From the NCBI GenBank assembly GCA_010094045.1, contig ML986855.1, forward strand, positions 1 through 20,669: a DNA stretch of 20,669 nucleotides. The letters are read 5' to 3'. This DNA comes from Lojkania enalia (Eukaryota; Ascomycota; Dothideomycetes; Pleosporales). Under the pieces are notes generated by a model, which saw only the letters and a list, made by a program, of their open reading frames with translations, had not been told where the DNA came from and did no database searches. The position numbers were made by a program, and so were the translations under genes. Below, in pieces: positions 9,080 to 19,429 of this stretch (position 1 is its first letter; the number at the start of each line of letters is the position of its first letter).

Positions 9080-10790
9080 ACAACAATAATATTTACAGAA
9101 AAGAAGTAAACAATCTTAATTTTTACGCCTTAGATAAGTCCTTATATTATATTTAAGTAACTTATATAAGCTATATTTAAGTACAGCTCGTTTTTTTTAT
9201 ATAGGAGCTTCTAGCTCTATATAATTAACTTAAGCTTTAACCTAAGCCTGTTATTATAACTATAAGTTTTCAAGTATTTAAAGCTCTTTACTAATTGTTA
9301 GAATACCGTTCTTTATAATAGTCTTACGTTTTCTTATTTACTATCGCGTTTTTCTTACGTTCGCCGCTTAAAGTACAGTATTCTTAGCTTTTAAAATTGT
9401 AGCATTCTATATTACTATCTTACAGCCCTTAATTAATCTTTTAAACGCGCTATCTAATAAGCTAACTATTATATAATAACAGCGCTTTATCTTAATTATT
9501 TTAACTTATTATTTAAGGTCGGCGGTTATATATAAAGTCTTTAAAACTAAGGTTAGAGGGCTTTATATAACAGCTGGTAGTATCAGCATGCGCTAAGGCA
9601 GCTTTATAAGTATATACTCTAGATTATATAGTATAAGGCTAGCTGCTATAAAGCTAGCTTTAATATTCTTTTTAGTTGTTATTTATATATATACTGTATA
9701 ATATAGTAATAAAAAGTTGTTCTTTATAATATAATTAATATTAAGCCGCGCCTAGCCTTTAACTTATATACTATATACGCGCTTTAATAGGCTAAAATAG
9801 ACTATATTAAGTAGCTATAGTAGGTAAGACGAGTATACTAACATATAGAATATAGTAATCCTATTCTGTTTATAAAAGTCTTTAAACTATACTATATAAT
9901 AGCTACTATAGCCGTCTATAATTAAGAGGCGATATTAACCCTTTATATAAGCTGCAATTATACTATTAAAGTATTAAATCTATTTAAAGCTAATCTTATT
10001 ATCTATCTAGCTCTTTTCGCTTGTATAAATAGCCCAGGTTTATAGTATACTAATATCTATAGCAATTTTATACTAAGACTCTTAATACTACTTTACTTTA
10101 AATATTATAAGTATTAGTAAGGTCTAGCTAATCGCGCTAATACTATTAATAACTGTTACCTACTTGCGATTACCTAGCTGTATAACCTTTACGTAATCTT
10201 ACTATCTTTTTTTAGTTTCTATAATAACTTTTACTATTAAATTTACGTTTATTTAGAAGCCTATCTTATTAAAATTATAGATATTATCTTTAAAGATACT
10301 ATACTTTACGATTATATTTTATATAAGATTAAACCAGCTCTAGATAAGGCCTTAATCTTCGTATTACTTTTACTAATAGTTATATTTATATATATATACT
10401 GTATAAAGCTTTAAGTAGTATTTAATAAAGGTTGAAGGCTAATTAATACCGACGGTAGAAACTAGGTTAATCCTACAGCTTATAAGTAGAAGATCAGCTG
10501 TTTCGCGTACGATAAATAGCTGGGCTAGGAAGCCTTACCTCTTAAAGTTAAGAATATATTAAATAAGAATAGTTTCTTCTATATAAGTAAGTTTTAAAGT
10601 TATTAGTCGTATAATACGTCGTAAACAGATATTATATATACGTTAATGTAGACGAGACTTAGAGATATTATATATAACTACTACCTTATAAAAACTTCGA
10701 AATTGCTTTAAATTTAAAGCTTTAAAAGCTAAAGAAGTTCTATTTTTAAGTTCTTCCTAACTAGTAGTTAGTATTGTTAATAGATACTCT
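9080..10790 (-). pseudogene. DDE (Fot1/Pot2-type) transposase, copy 2
   Basis: Minus-strand transposase of the same superfamily as copy 1 but clearly divergent. From the N-terminal side it shows RRIIRLITLKLTYIEE, YILNFKR-GFLA, IVRETADLLL and a PSTFIKYYLKL segment (about 10395-10460). Then comes IIVKYSIFKDNIYNFNKIGF at about 10259-10316, where the family has IYNFDETGF. The first catalytic Asp is Asn (10268-10270). The C-terminal half (9080-10200) is read less clearly because stops and shifts accumulate. The coding span and position inside a 1857-bp element agree with the usual 530-550 residue Fot-like protein. It starts beyond the right terminal repeat; I cannot fix the exact start codon. Confidence 0.78.
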
Positions 10791-10816
10791 AAAATAACAG
10801 ACGGTAACGCGTATAG

Positions 10817-10859
10817 TAAAACTGTCCCGCTTATATATATGTCCTATTAGCCCGTAATC
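10817..10859 (-). repeat. Right terminal inverted repeat of Fot-like copy 2
   Basis: Reverse complement partner of 9003-9045, ending CCCGTAATC at 10859. The TA that follows (10860-10861) also serves as the left flank of copy 3. Confidence 0.87.
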
Positions 10860-10861
10860 TA

Positions 10862-10905
10862 TATTATAAGCGAGCAGCTTATATAAGCGAGCGGTCTACC
10901 TTATT
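10862..10905 (+). repeat. Left terminal inverted repeat of Fot-like copy 3
   Basis: TTATAAGCGAGCAGC is followed by a second TATAAGCGAGCGG unit. It pairs with the reverse complement of 12662-12705, with differences almost all transitions. Confidence 0.8.
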
Positions 10906-10919
10906 AACTTTTTTAACCT

Positions 10920-12640
10920 TTATATATATATAGTTTAACAATTAAGTAATATAATAGTAATTTACAACTTGCGCGATTATTCTATAAAAACCTCTATATC
11001 CTTTTAGTATATATAAGAATTATATCTAGTCTTACTATAGCAGCTATAGTACGCTTTATACTATCCGCTTATATTTAATCGCACTCTAAATTAGCGTATT
11101 ATAGCCCGAGTTTCCTCTTTATCATCCTTTTTAGCAATAATTATCTCTCCTTATACTTTTATTAAGGTCTCTTACACTTGAATCTGCCTTTTTTTCCGCT
11201 GTTTCTATTTTATTGCTGCTTTATTCGCTTTTTAAAGGCTGATAATTTTATTATATATTAACCCAATCTAATATATTACTTTTATAGAGCCTTTTTTAAG
11301 CTGATTTAGCTTTTTAATAATAGAAGCTAGCAAAGAACTTATATCCCTTTAAATCCGATTATAAATTAATATTAATTAAGCTTCTAGCTCGCGCGTGTTA
11401 CTTAGTATTTTTACTTCTTATAGGGTATTATCTTATACTAGTAGTATTAGCGTACGAAGCTTTATATTAAGCTTTAAAAGTACTACTTCTAGATTAAACA
11501 GAACTAGACCAACTCTTTAAAAGTTTATATAGATATTATCCTTTATAATTAATATATTAAAAGCAGCTTTAAAAATTAGAAAGAACTTAAGTTTTATAAT
11601 ATAGTTAATATAATTGCGTACTAAGACTAAGATCTGATTTCTATATATACGCTTTAATAGTAAGAAGTAGCCTATATTTAGTAACTATAACAGGTGTAAT
11701 AAATAAGCTAGTATATAGAGTAGAATAATACCCTATTTCTTGTAGAGTTTCTAGAAATTAAGTAAGTTATAACTATTATAGCTATTAAAGATTAGTAGTT
11801 AATATATATCTATTATACGATCTTTTATATATTTATAAAAGTACTTTAACTATTTAATACTAAGTTTATTTATTATCCAGCTGTTTTTACTAACTATAAT
11901 AGTCTAGTTCTTAGGTATATTATCGCCTTCGTATTAGGTAGAGAGATAGTAGTAGCTAGTAATAATAATAAAGGGTAGGAGTGTTTAGCTAGTAGTATTA
12001 ATCCCCTAAATTACTAAAATCTATTTATAATTACCTAATTAAATTACCTTTAGTTAATTATATCTCTCTATACCTATAACAACTAGTTATAATAAGATAA
12101 TATCTATTTAAAAGCTAGATTTGTTAAAGTTATATATATCCTTATTTATAATATTATACTTCTTTTTAGTATACTATATAAGCTTAAACCAACCTTTAAT
12201 TACCTTAAAATCTTCGTATAGAGCTTTCTAGCAATTATAAGGCCGATTTAGGCGTATTTTAAGCTTAAGAGTATATCTAATAAAGTTCCTAAACTAATAT
12301 ATACTAATCTAGCCTATATTATACTTAGTAAGTAAGCTATTAGCTATATCTTATATAGTAGCTAAAATAGGTGTAAATCCTCGCAAATCTAGGTTAAGTA
12401 TATATTAGATAATAACCTCCTCTTTAGGTTTTATCAGTCTCTTCGAGTTAGGCTTATAATTGTACTATAAGTAGATTCTAGTATATTATTAGTATATAGT
12501 TATTTAAATTATATTAAATATTAAAGTAGTACATCTTTCGCTATTTATTTAACCTCTTTTAGTAGCTAAGAGAGCTAAGTTTACTTAATTCTCGTTTTAA
12601 GCTATATTCTTATTATTTTATTATTATATTATTATTAACA
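10920..12640 (-). pseudogene. DDE (Fot1/Pot2-type) transposase, copy 3
   Basis: Minus-strand transposase of the pogo/Fot1 group. Readable parts include KPNSKRLIKPKEEVII (about 12410-12460), YILNLDLRGFTPILATI, a basic stretch and KVIKGWFKLI-like sequence. YIYNFNKSSF follows at about 12111-12140, where the family has IYNFDESGF; the catalytic Asp is Asn (12123-12125). The order and spacing are those of copies 1 and 2. The sequences differ enough that this is a third subfamily and not a duplicate. The region 10920-12000 is more decayed and I could not place the later acidic residues. Confidence 0.78.
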
Positions 12641-12661
12641 GCTTAGGTGTTGTGTTTTAGT

Positions 12662-12705
12662 AATAGAATAGACCGCTTATTTATATAGGCCGCTCGCTTA
12701 TAAGG
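12662..12705 (-). repeat. Right terminal inverted repeat of Fot-like copy 3
   Basis: Partner of 10862-10905. On the plus strand it reads AATAGACCGCTTATTTATATAGGCCGCTCGCTTATAAGG in pieces up to 12705, and is followed by TA. Confidence 0.8.
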
Positions 12706-12707
12706 TA

Positions 12708-13490
12708 TATTACTTACTTTTATTATCTTATAAGCTGTAATATTAAGTTATCTTCTAATATCTCTCTATATCTCTTTTACTTCTAAAACTACCTTCTTTA
12801 ACTCTTTAACTTCTATAATAATTTTATTAAACTGGTGTAAATACTCTATTCTAAGGTAAATTAGACTTTTATAAATCTAATAATACCTATTTTCTATATA
12901 ATCTTCTATTTTATTCTAAAATAGTAAAATTCTTAGTAATAATTATATATCTATTTTTAGTTATACTTCTAGCTTTATTTTAATACCTTTATATATTAAG
13001 TAATTGTCCTAGTAACAGCTAGCCTAATCTTTTTTATAGCTGTTTTTATAGAATAATATATATTTTCCTTTTTTACTTTTTATCTATTTTATAGAGTAGC
13101 TTAAATATATCTCTTATATATACTCGAATATTTCTTTATCTATAATTTTTCCTGCTAATTTTACTATAGTTTCTAGTATATTCTAGCTATCTTAAAATAT
13201 TACTTATTCGAATAGTACGTTCTAATATTTTTAGGGCTATAGTTTTATCTAATATATTTTATTATAAATCTAATACTTCTTTTACTTTATTCTTTCTAGG
13301 ATTAATATACTATTAAGCCTTAGTATACCTGGTAGATATTTTCTATATCTAATAACTACTACTACTCTTTTTAGCTATAGTTAATAATTGCTTCTTTCTT
13401 TTATTAAACGGTATATTTTATATCTATTATCTATATAATATACCTAGTACTATATTAATTATTAGTATCTATTAGTAGGTTGTCCAGTTA
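12708..13490 (-). pseudogene. Gypsy C gag-pol linker, degenerate
   Basis: Minus-strand continuation of gypsy C between gag and the Fot insertions. A run FNKIIIEVKELKKVVLEVKEI (about 12760-12830) has heptad-like Lys/Glu/Leu spacing and may be a short coiled coil. At about 13530-13560, just on the gag side, a segment FYINKKGTYKR resembles a CCHC knuckle with all Cys lost, but the match is weak. No other motif is visible. Confidence 0.5.
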
Positions 13491-14330
13491 TTATTTTAAC
13501 TTTCTTCTTATTTAGATATTCTTTTATAAGTACCCTTTTTATTTATATAGAAGATATACTCTTTTTTAAACCTTTCTTTTTAAAAATTACTTATCCTTAA
13601 TTATTAGTAGTTCTTTCTCTTATCCTTTTCAACTTTTCTAAAAACTATTAGATTACTATCTTATAGTACTATCTTACTTTCCTTTTTAGTTAGTACGAAT
13701 ATTTACAGCTAAGATTATTTCTCTATTTTCTACTTATATTAATAGTTGTTAATTTAAACTACTAATTCGATTATTTCTAATAACTCTATTAGTCTTTCTT
13801 CTCTAGCTAGGTCGTTTTTAACCTTATTCTTAAGCCCTTTATAGAAGATTTCTACTAATATACTATTATTCTATCCTAGTCTAATATTAAGTCTTTAAAA
13901 CTCTATAGTATAATCTATTACTCTTTTAATTTAGATTAGTCTTAGTAGTTTCCTTTATACTTTCTATTCTATATCTACTTCTCTAAAAACGTTTTAGACT
14001 TTATTCTTAAATTCTTCTCAGCTCTTAAAGAGTTTATCTATAAATTCTCTAGTCTTCTTTATATTACCTCTATTTTCCAGCTAATTAGCTATAAATAGCT
14101 TAGCTTATACTAGTAGTATCTCTTCTATATTTATTATTATAGCTAAGATTTTATTCTTATCTAAGAAGAAGGTTATACTATTAAATCTAAAGTATAGCTC
14201 TATTAATATAAGAAAGAGGTTAATATATTTCTTCTTACCGTTAAACTTCTTTAATAAAACTATTTTAGCTTATATTTACTATTTAGCTTTAGCTAGATTA
14301 GTTCTAGCTATAGCTAGCTTATATTATATC
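13490..14330 (-). pseudogene. Gypsy C gag (capsid region)
   Basis: Minus-strand gag of the fungal Ty3/gypsy type. In order: KKFNGKKKYINLFL (about 14215-14258), LYFRFNSITFFLDKNKILA (about 14145-14205), LFIAN and LENRGNIKKTREFIDKLFKS (about 14020-14090). Then come EEFKNKV, VFREVDIE, RVIDYTIEF and LVEIFYKGLKNKVKNDLAR at about 13805-13870. This is the usual capsid order, including the conserved Phe-x-Gly start and the L-x-x-x-Y-x-G-L-x-x-x-V end. Stops (TAA, TAG and one TGA at an expected Trp) break the frame. It forms the structural particle protein of the element. The start codon is not identifiable; upstream sequence to about 14590 would be leader and 5' LTR. Confidence 0.85.
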
Positions 14331-14334
14331 TATA

Positions 14335-14595
14335 TAATATAGGTTTTCTATTTTTATACTTTTTATACTATAACTTCTTTTAGAGCTTATAACCTTTAGG
14401 TTATTATAACTTAACTTTATAATATAGTAGATATTTTTAAATAGTTTCTATTCTCTTAATATTAGATAGTTATTATATTACTAATCTATCTAATATAAAG
14501 TAATAAATTAGGTCTAATTTATAATAGATTAGGTATAGTACTATAGTACTATACCCGAAATAGGTTATTTAAAGGAGGCGATTTATTAAACTATA
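14335..14595 (-). other. Candidate 5' LTR and leader of gypsy C
   Basis: This is the sequence ahead of gag C. On the minus strand an AGGGGGGT run (about 14586-14596) is followed by TATAGTTTAATAAATCGCC, which looks like a polypurine tract plus LTR start. A 5' LTR should not be preceded by a polypurine tract, so this may be a tandem arrangement sharing one LTR, or coincidence. No second copy was seen in the window, so neither end can be confirmed, and no primer binding site was recognised. Confidence 0.35.
14532..14555. repeat. Perfect 24-bp palindrome
   Basis: Each half is GGTATAGTACTA followed by its exact reverse complement with no spacer. It lies in the candidate LTR or leader of gypsy C. 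It could fold as a cruciform or bind a dimeric protein. It contains a nested TAGTACTA repeat typical of the simple sequence here, so chance is possible, although a perfect 24-bp match is notable. Confidence 0.8.
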
Positions 14596-14689
14596 ACCCC
14601 CCTAATTTATTTATAACTAGTACTCTAACCGTAATATTTTATATATAAAAACTATTTAGTAGAATCTATTTATTCTACTTATAATACTA

Positions 14690-15098
14690 TATTATCGTAC
14701 CTATACTAGTATAAGACTATAATAAGGCTAGAAGAATATAGTTCTACTAAAATATATAGATACTTAAACTAAAGATATAATACTATATTTATAGTAGAAA
14801 GACCTATATATAAGTAAGTAGAATAGTACTATTATTAGAGGATATTAAGAACTATTTCTACTATCTACCTAAATACTATATTCTAATATATAAGAAATAT
14901 ATAACTACTATATTAAATATTAATATATATTTATTATTAAGCTGTAGTAAATAGAGTAGAAGGAAGTATATTATTATTATTTGCTTAGTAAAGCGCGCTC
15001 TCTAGAAGAACTATTTAAATAGAGCTAGTCCTAATTAGAACTAGTCTATAAACGCTAATATTTATAAGATCTATTACCTCGATATCTACCCTCTAATA
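14690..15098 (-). repeat. Probable 3' LTR of copia D
   Basis: On the minus strand, directly after a G-run (15099-15108), the sequence TATTAGAGGG starts at 15098, as expected for an LTR start TGTTAG after mutation. A TATA-like stretch (TATATATAGG on the minus strand near 14810-14820) and the end CGATAATA (at 14690) fit the layout of a copia LTR of about 410 bp with inverted TATTA...TAATA ends. A shorter alternative ends at 14911 (188 bp). No second copy is in the window, so the far end is unsure. Confidence 0.45.
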
Positions 15099-15108
15099 TA
15101 CCCCCTAG
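15099..15108 (-). other. Polypurine tract of copia D
   Basis: On the minus strand CTAGGGGGTA lies between the end of the copia RNase H frame and the LTR start. This is the plus-strand primer position and agrees with the direction of the pol frame. Confidence 0.55.
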
Positions 15109-15189
15109 ACTAAACGGAAACTACGGTATATATCTATATATATTACTTAATAGTAGCTTCTACTAGTATTAACTGTAAGCGATTAATAC

Positions 15190-17503
15190 TTCTCCTATAT
15201 TTAGTTGCTATAGAAATTAACTATAAGTTTTAGTAGAGAGGGGTTTAGTTAGACTGTCTGCTATTATATTAACTATTATAATATATTCGAGTTATAATTA
15301 ACTAAGAGCTATTTACTCCTTAATCTAGTAATAATAGATATTAATATACTTACTTTACTAGTAGTATTCTTTCTATTTAGTAAGCTTAATAGCTGGTAGA
15401 TTATCGACGTAAAGCTTTAGGGGTTAAAGTAGTTTATATAATATACCTAGCTTAGTATAAAATTAATAGAGCTATACTACTTCTTTAGCTATATATATAA
15501 TAGCTATATATTCAGCTTCTATTATTAATATTATTACTAACCGCTCCTTAAAAGATTAATAGTAAATTATTCCTCTAAATAGCTTAAATAGATATTTAGC
15601 TATCGATTTATAATTCTTATAATTAGTATATAATAAATCTAAATAGCCTATAAGAGGTACTTCTAGTATATAAGTAAAGTACTCGATTAGTATTTCTTAA
15701 ACTCTATCTAGCACTAAAAACTTTATAATGTAGTTATATATAATATAGAGATAATCTACAATCTATAATATATACTTATAGTATAGACTTATTAGATTGC
15801 TACTAAAGCGTCCTAGGAAGGTAATATAATATATAATATCTAGTTATATAAAATATATAGAATATAGTAACTTACTAATAACTAACTAATATTTATTAAG
15901 TAATTTGATATTATAGACGTCTTCCTTAGGGCGAGCTGTAAGTTTAATAGCTAAGAGATTAAACAGTATACTATACTTGCGACAGTTCTCTTACTAAAGT
16001 ATTAATACAAGTTTCTTAATATATAATTTTATAGAGAACTCTATTATATATATTATATAATCGCGCGTAATACGGATTCTAAAATAGTAGTTTAGTAGGC
16101 TAAAATTGCGACATTTATAGGTGCTTATAACTATTTATTTTATAGCTACTATACCTTTAGCTGTTAGATAAATAAAGAGTAGATTATTAATATATACGAT
16201 AATAATCTGCTATAGCTCTTTACTAATAAAAATATATAGATTAGAATTAAGAGGTCTATATCTATATAATATTAAGTAGTAACTAATTTCTTTATACTAA
16301 AGTTATAGTAACTAATAGAGACTATAGAGTACTTTGTTAAATTATACAATTATACTATCTAGTAGTTAAGTATAGATAAGGTTATTTTCGTCTATCTTTC
16401 TATTTAGGAAGGCTATAATAATATTAACCTAGTTATACTCTAGATTAAAAGTATTAACTAGTACTAGAATTAACTTAATAGTTATAGAGCGTGCTACTCC
16501 TGCGTATATATCTTCCTAGAGATTTAAATATTAGCAATTACTATAGATAATAAGGCGTACTTTATACTATATTAGATATCCTTTATTATTAAACTTATAT
16601 TTATATATCTATTTAGTAGGTAATATAATAGTTCTAGCTAGTATATAATTAATAATTTACTAGGTACTATTCTCCGCATATAATTCTATTTCTTCTTCCT
16701 CTACCTTATACTACTACTCTAAGTATTAATATACGCGCGTCTACTTTAGTAAAATAGGCTTAAGTAGGAGATTTAGATTATCTCTTATACTATAAGTATC
16801 TGTTATAACTGCTAAAGCGAAATTTCGTATAAGAGTAATAAAAATATTTAATATTATCTTATTTTAAAGAAATATATTATTAACTATTAATACTATATTT
16901 AGATTAAACTATTAGGGTATATAATATAAGGATTAATATATAGGCTCAGCTGGTAGAGCTGCCGTCTTACAAGGACGGCTATAAGGCTTCTTTACTAGTA
17001 GTAGAGGTGGCGGCGACAGCGATGGATTATTCTTATTACTCTATTACTTGTCTATCTTTTATTGCTCCTGCCTAAAATCGTATCCTCTACCTTACTTAAG
17101 GAGATTAATATATTCGTTATTATTTAGCTATAAAGGTATCTGTAGAAGCGTTAGTTATAGTAGTAGTATATCCTCTAAATTCTATATACCCTCTAGATAG
17201 TTAGATTCCTCTTTCTAGATATATAGATGCTCGTTATATTAAGCTTTTTAAGCTTAATAAAGTATACGGCCTACAACTAGTAGGTATTAGAGGAAGGTTA
17301 TAGAGCTTAATTATATAACCTTCTTACTCTATAAATCCAATATAAGAAATATCTAAGATTCTTTATAGCTAATTATATAACTCTTATAGCTATATTCTTT
17401 AAACTTCTTACTTTTAACGCAACGCTCCTTTAGAATAAGTATATAACTAATCTCTCCCTAATAGTAAAGGTTATAAAGATTTAGTATTAGATTTTAATAA
17501 TCT
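15190..17503 (-). pseudogene. Copia D pol: integrase end, linker, reverse transcriptase, RNase H
   Basis: Ty1/copia pol read on the minus strand from 17503 down. An integrase C-terminal-like piece (SYIGF..., about 17330) is followed by a Pro-rich linker (NNPSLSPPPLLL, about 17000). Then comes the run into reverse transcriptase: NFALAVITDTYSIRDN (about 16775-16820), EEEEIELYAEN and the YKFNNKGYLIQYKARLI equivalent (about 16550-16610). ARSITIKLILVLVNTFNLEY, IIAFLNRKIDEN and VYINNLL follow (YVDDLL in the family, Asp-Asp now Asn-Asn at 16183-16188). RNase H has YKNYKSIAKYLFKLFRG, an EAEYIA site near 15510 and LADSLTKPLSTK at 15230-15264. Most stops are TAA/TAG. The right end is cut at 17503 by the LTR of element E, so gag and most of the integrase are missing. 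Confidence 0.87.
16941..16980 (+). ncRNA. tRNA-like D arm and anticodon arm (fragment or mimic)
   Basis: After TAG, a D-arm-like hairpin has stem GCTC/GAGC (16944-16947 and 16956-16959) with loop AGCTGGTA. It is followed by a perfect 6-bp hairpin GCCGTC/GACGGC (16961-16966 and 16974-16979) with a 7-base loop TTACAAG. The first part also fits a Pol III A box. No acceptor stem, T arm or B box was found, and the anticodon cannot be assigned: a 5-bp stem in register gives ACA, while the complementary strand would show TGT. The same bases are read through in frame by the copia D linker on the other strand. It is either a captured tRNA piece or a chance resemblance. Confidence 0.35.
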
Positions 17504-17782
17504 TATAATAATATAAAGAAATCGTTCTATAAAAAGCTTTATATATAACCTTATCCTAAAGCTTTTTACTTATCTTATTCTACCTCTAGTTCTACCCCTT
17601 TTCCCTTCTATATATAGTTGTATACTCCCTTATAAGTAGCTTAGTAGTTCTTCTATATCCTTTTATATAAGGCCTATAGGTGTTAATAGAATTCCTAGGT
17701 TCCTAATCCCCTATATACTCCTATATACCTCTAAATAGATTTATACCATATTTAGACCTATTATCTTACCTATACTATTATA
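17504..17782 (+). repeat. 279-bp LTR (5' LTR of element E)
   Basis: Full-length partner of 248-526, with the same inverted ends TATAATA...TATTATA. It is not preceded by a purine tract, and is followed by TTATATAGAAGAACTT, which may be the mutated primer binding site, though I cannot assign the tRNA. Confidence 0.87.
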
Positions 17783-18430
17783 TTATATAGAAGAACTTAA
17801 TACTACTAATAATAGCCTCTTTAATAATATCGTATTAATTGTTTATTTAACTATATTTAAGTTTAAAATATACTCGATTTAATTTAGGTTATAATACTTA
17901 TATACTATTATATTAAATTATTTAGTTACCTAAATAGAATCTTAGAAACCTTCTATTAATTAAAGCCTTTAGGTTTAGAACTTTCTATCTTCTATAATTA
18001 GGATTGCCTTTAGAAAAGCCGCATAGAGTACGCCTAGATAAAAACTTAGAGACTATTAATAACCTATTAGAATTAGAGGTAACTACTAATATCTAACTAT
18101 AATTTACCTTCTAATTCTTATACTAGAATTAATATACGCGTAAGTTATAGTAAGAGTAAACTTCTATCTATATATATAGAACAACTATTACCTCTTATAA
18201 GGGGCCCTGTAATAGATAGACCCCTCTCTATAGAGCCTATAATAAAGAACCTATCTAATTTAGAGGAAAATTAGAGTAAATTAACCCTTAAAAAATAAAT
18301 TATAATTTTATAGAAGGAGATTATATGCTTAATATAATAGAGAACTATTAGTTCTAATTAACCTCTATAAACTACCAAATTAGAACTAATAATATACTAG
18401 AAAACTTTTATAACTCTCCTAGTAAGAAAC
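17783..18430 (+). other. Leader and unassigned 5' region of element E
   Basis: About 650 bp between LTR and the first recognisable gag motif. It probably includes the primer binding site, the untranslated leader and the weakly conserved N-terminus of gag. An ATG at 18324 follows AGAAGGAGA but lies in a different frame from the readable gag, so it cannot be taken as the start. No domain or structure recognised. Confidence 0.5.
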
Positions 18431-19330
18431 CTCTCAGCTACTCTTAAGCCCCTTTAAGCCTACTTTACTAAATATACACTTAAGATTAAAAGTCTTATAA
18501 ATAGTAGTAAACCTATATTTAAATAATAGTAAATTTTAATTCTAGACCGATTCGAAATTAATATAGATTACTATTAGATAGAGTATATATATATAGTATT
18601 AATATAGAGATATACTTCTAGTACTACGAAAGAGTATCTAGAACTAAAATACCTAGCTAAATTAGACTAGTATTAGTTTAAGAATACTAAAGAAATAATT
18701 TTACTTCTATAATCGTATTTTATTATAGATAATAAAGAGATAGAGGTATAACAGACGTTTTAAGTCTTAAGAATAAATAAGGGAGAAGTATTCTTAACTT
18801 TTAAAGCTTACTTTATTAGTATAGCTATTAGAGGATCTGTATCCTAATCTAAGTAGTTCTTCTACCTATAGAATAAGATTCTCTCTAGTTTAAGGATATT
18901 AAACCTTAGCTTTAAACTTATATAGAAAGGCTTTTTTAACACTATAGTCGCCTACTTAATAGCTTATAATATAGAAAGAAGGAGTATTCTTAACCTTCTA
19001 AAATAAACTACTAGCTTATAGATTATAGTTAAAATAAATTTGAATTGGTATTAGAAGGTTTCTAAGAGTTTATTTAAGGTAACCTATAATCTAATACTAT
19101 CCTAATCTACCCTAGTATTAATACTTTATTCTACTATAATCGCTTTCTAATAATCTAGTAAAACTCTTATATTTAAAAGGTATACGACTCTAGATAATTA
19201 CTATAATTATAGTAAACTAGAATATTTTATAAATAAATATATAATCTTTAAAATATAAAAAATAGAGGTTAAATAAGAGAAGATTAAAAAAGAAGAGTTT
19301 CTAGATATAAGTAAGTACTACCTAGATAGT
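18431..19330 (+). pseudogene. Element E gag with CCHC zinc knuckle
   Basis: In the frame with codons at 18485, a capsid-like region reads KSLINSSKPIFK, ILDRFEINIDYY, TKEYLELKYLAKLD and KNTKEIILLL-like sequence. The segment from about 18780 to 18860 (EVFLTFKAYFISIAIRGS-like) and WNKI-like sequence follow, an order seen in gypsy-type gag proteins with a RVP-type pol. At 19199-19240 a CCHC knuckle is recognisable as YYNYSKLEYFINKY. The family form is C-x2-C-x4-H-x4-C; the Cys and His positions all read Tyr, and the two Gly read Ser and Glu. Nucleic-acid binding would be lost. The C-terminal tail to about 19330 is acidic. Stops are TAA/TAG. Confidence 0.75.
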
Positions 19331-19429
19331 TCTTAGGTAGGAAATAGAGATATTTAAGAAAACTCTCTATCTTAAACTTAAATAAGTATAATTTATTAAA
19401 TATTAATTTATCGTATTTATTTAAAGAAA

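Larger units (their letters stand above)
9003..10859 (-). mobile_element. Fot1/Pot2-like DNA transposon, copy 2
   Basis: A 1857-bp element with 43-bp inverted repeats starting GATTACGGG and flanked by TA at 9001-9002 and 10860-10861. Both the total length and the repeat length equal those reported for Pot2 of Magnaporthe (1857 bp, 43-bp repeats), so it is most likely a Pot2-like element, though sequence identity to Pot2 cannot be judged here. It is a different subfamily from copy 1: the ends are unrelated. It lies in gypsy C, in the same orientation as C. Confidence 0.88.
10862..12705 (-). mobile_element. Fot1/Pot2-like DNA transposon, copy 3
   Basis: An element of about 1844 bp with inverted repeats of about 44 bp (10862-10905 and 12662-12705) and TA at 12706-12707. 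Its left flank is the TA at 10860-10861, which is also the right flank of copy 2. The first two bases differ between the ends (TA against CC), so the left limit could instead be 10864 with its own TA at 10862-10863. The repeat begins TTATAAGCGAGC and carries the ATAAGCGAGCGG unit twice, a layout like copy 1. It has the same orientation as copies 1 and 2. Confidence 0.8.
6513..14590 (-). mobile_element. Ty3/gypsy retrotransposon C (minus strand), split by two Fot-like elements
   Basis: Element C reads right to left: gag (about 13490-14330), a linker with a possible degenerate zinc knuckle, retropepsin (about 8230-8620), reverse transcriptase (about 7240-8010) and RNase H (about 6680-7130). Fot-like copies 2 and 3 separate 8621-9000 from 12708-13490. 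If both are removed with their extra TAs, the two flanks join in a plausible continuous frame. At the left, sequence after RNase H passes into the hAT fragment, and no integrase was found, so C is truncated or its integrase has moved out of recognition. The right limit near 14590 is inferred from a candidate LTR start and is uncertain. Confidence 0.75.

Noticed and set aside
14520..14560. CRISPR-like or satellite repeat in the TAGTACTA-rich stretch
   Set aside because: Only one palindrome is present, with no spaced array of identical units. Simple TA-rich repetition is common across the window.
16941..16980. A functional tRNA gene
   Set aside because: There is no acceptor stem, T arm or B box, the anticodon loop is not in normal register, and the sequence sits inside a copia pol frame.
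260..17782. A single 17-kb LTR element bounded by the two 279-bp LTRs
   Set aside because: The left copy is preceded by a polypurine tract and followed directly by integrase of another element. The right copy is followed by its own leader, gag and pol. They are a 3' and a 5' LTR of separate copies.
18324..18400. ATG with an AGAAGGAGA sequence ahead of it as a bacterial-type start
   Set aside because: The frame closes quickly and does not match the readable gag frame. The context is fungal, so a Shine-Dalgarno reading is not meaningful.
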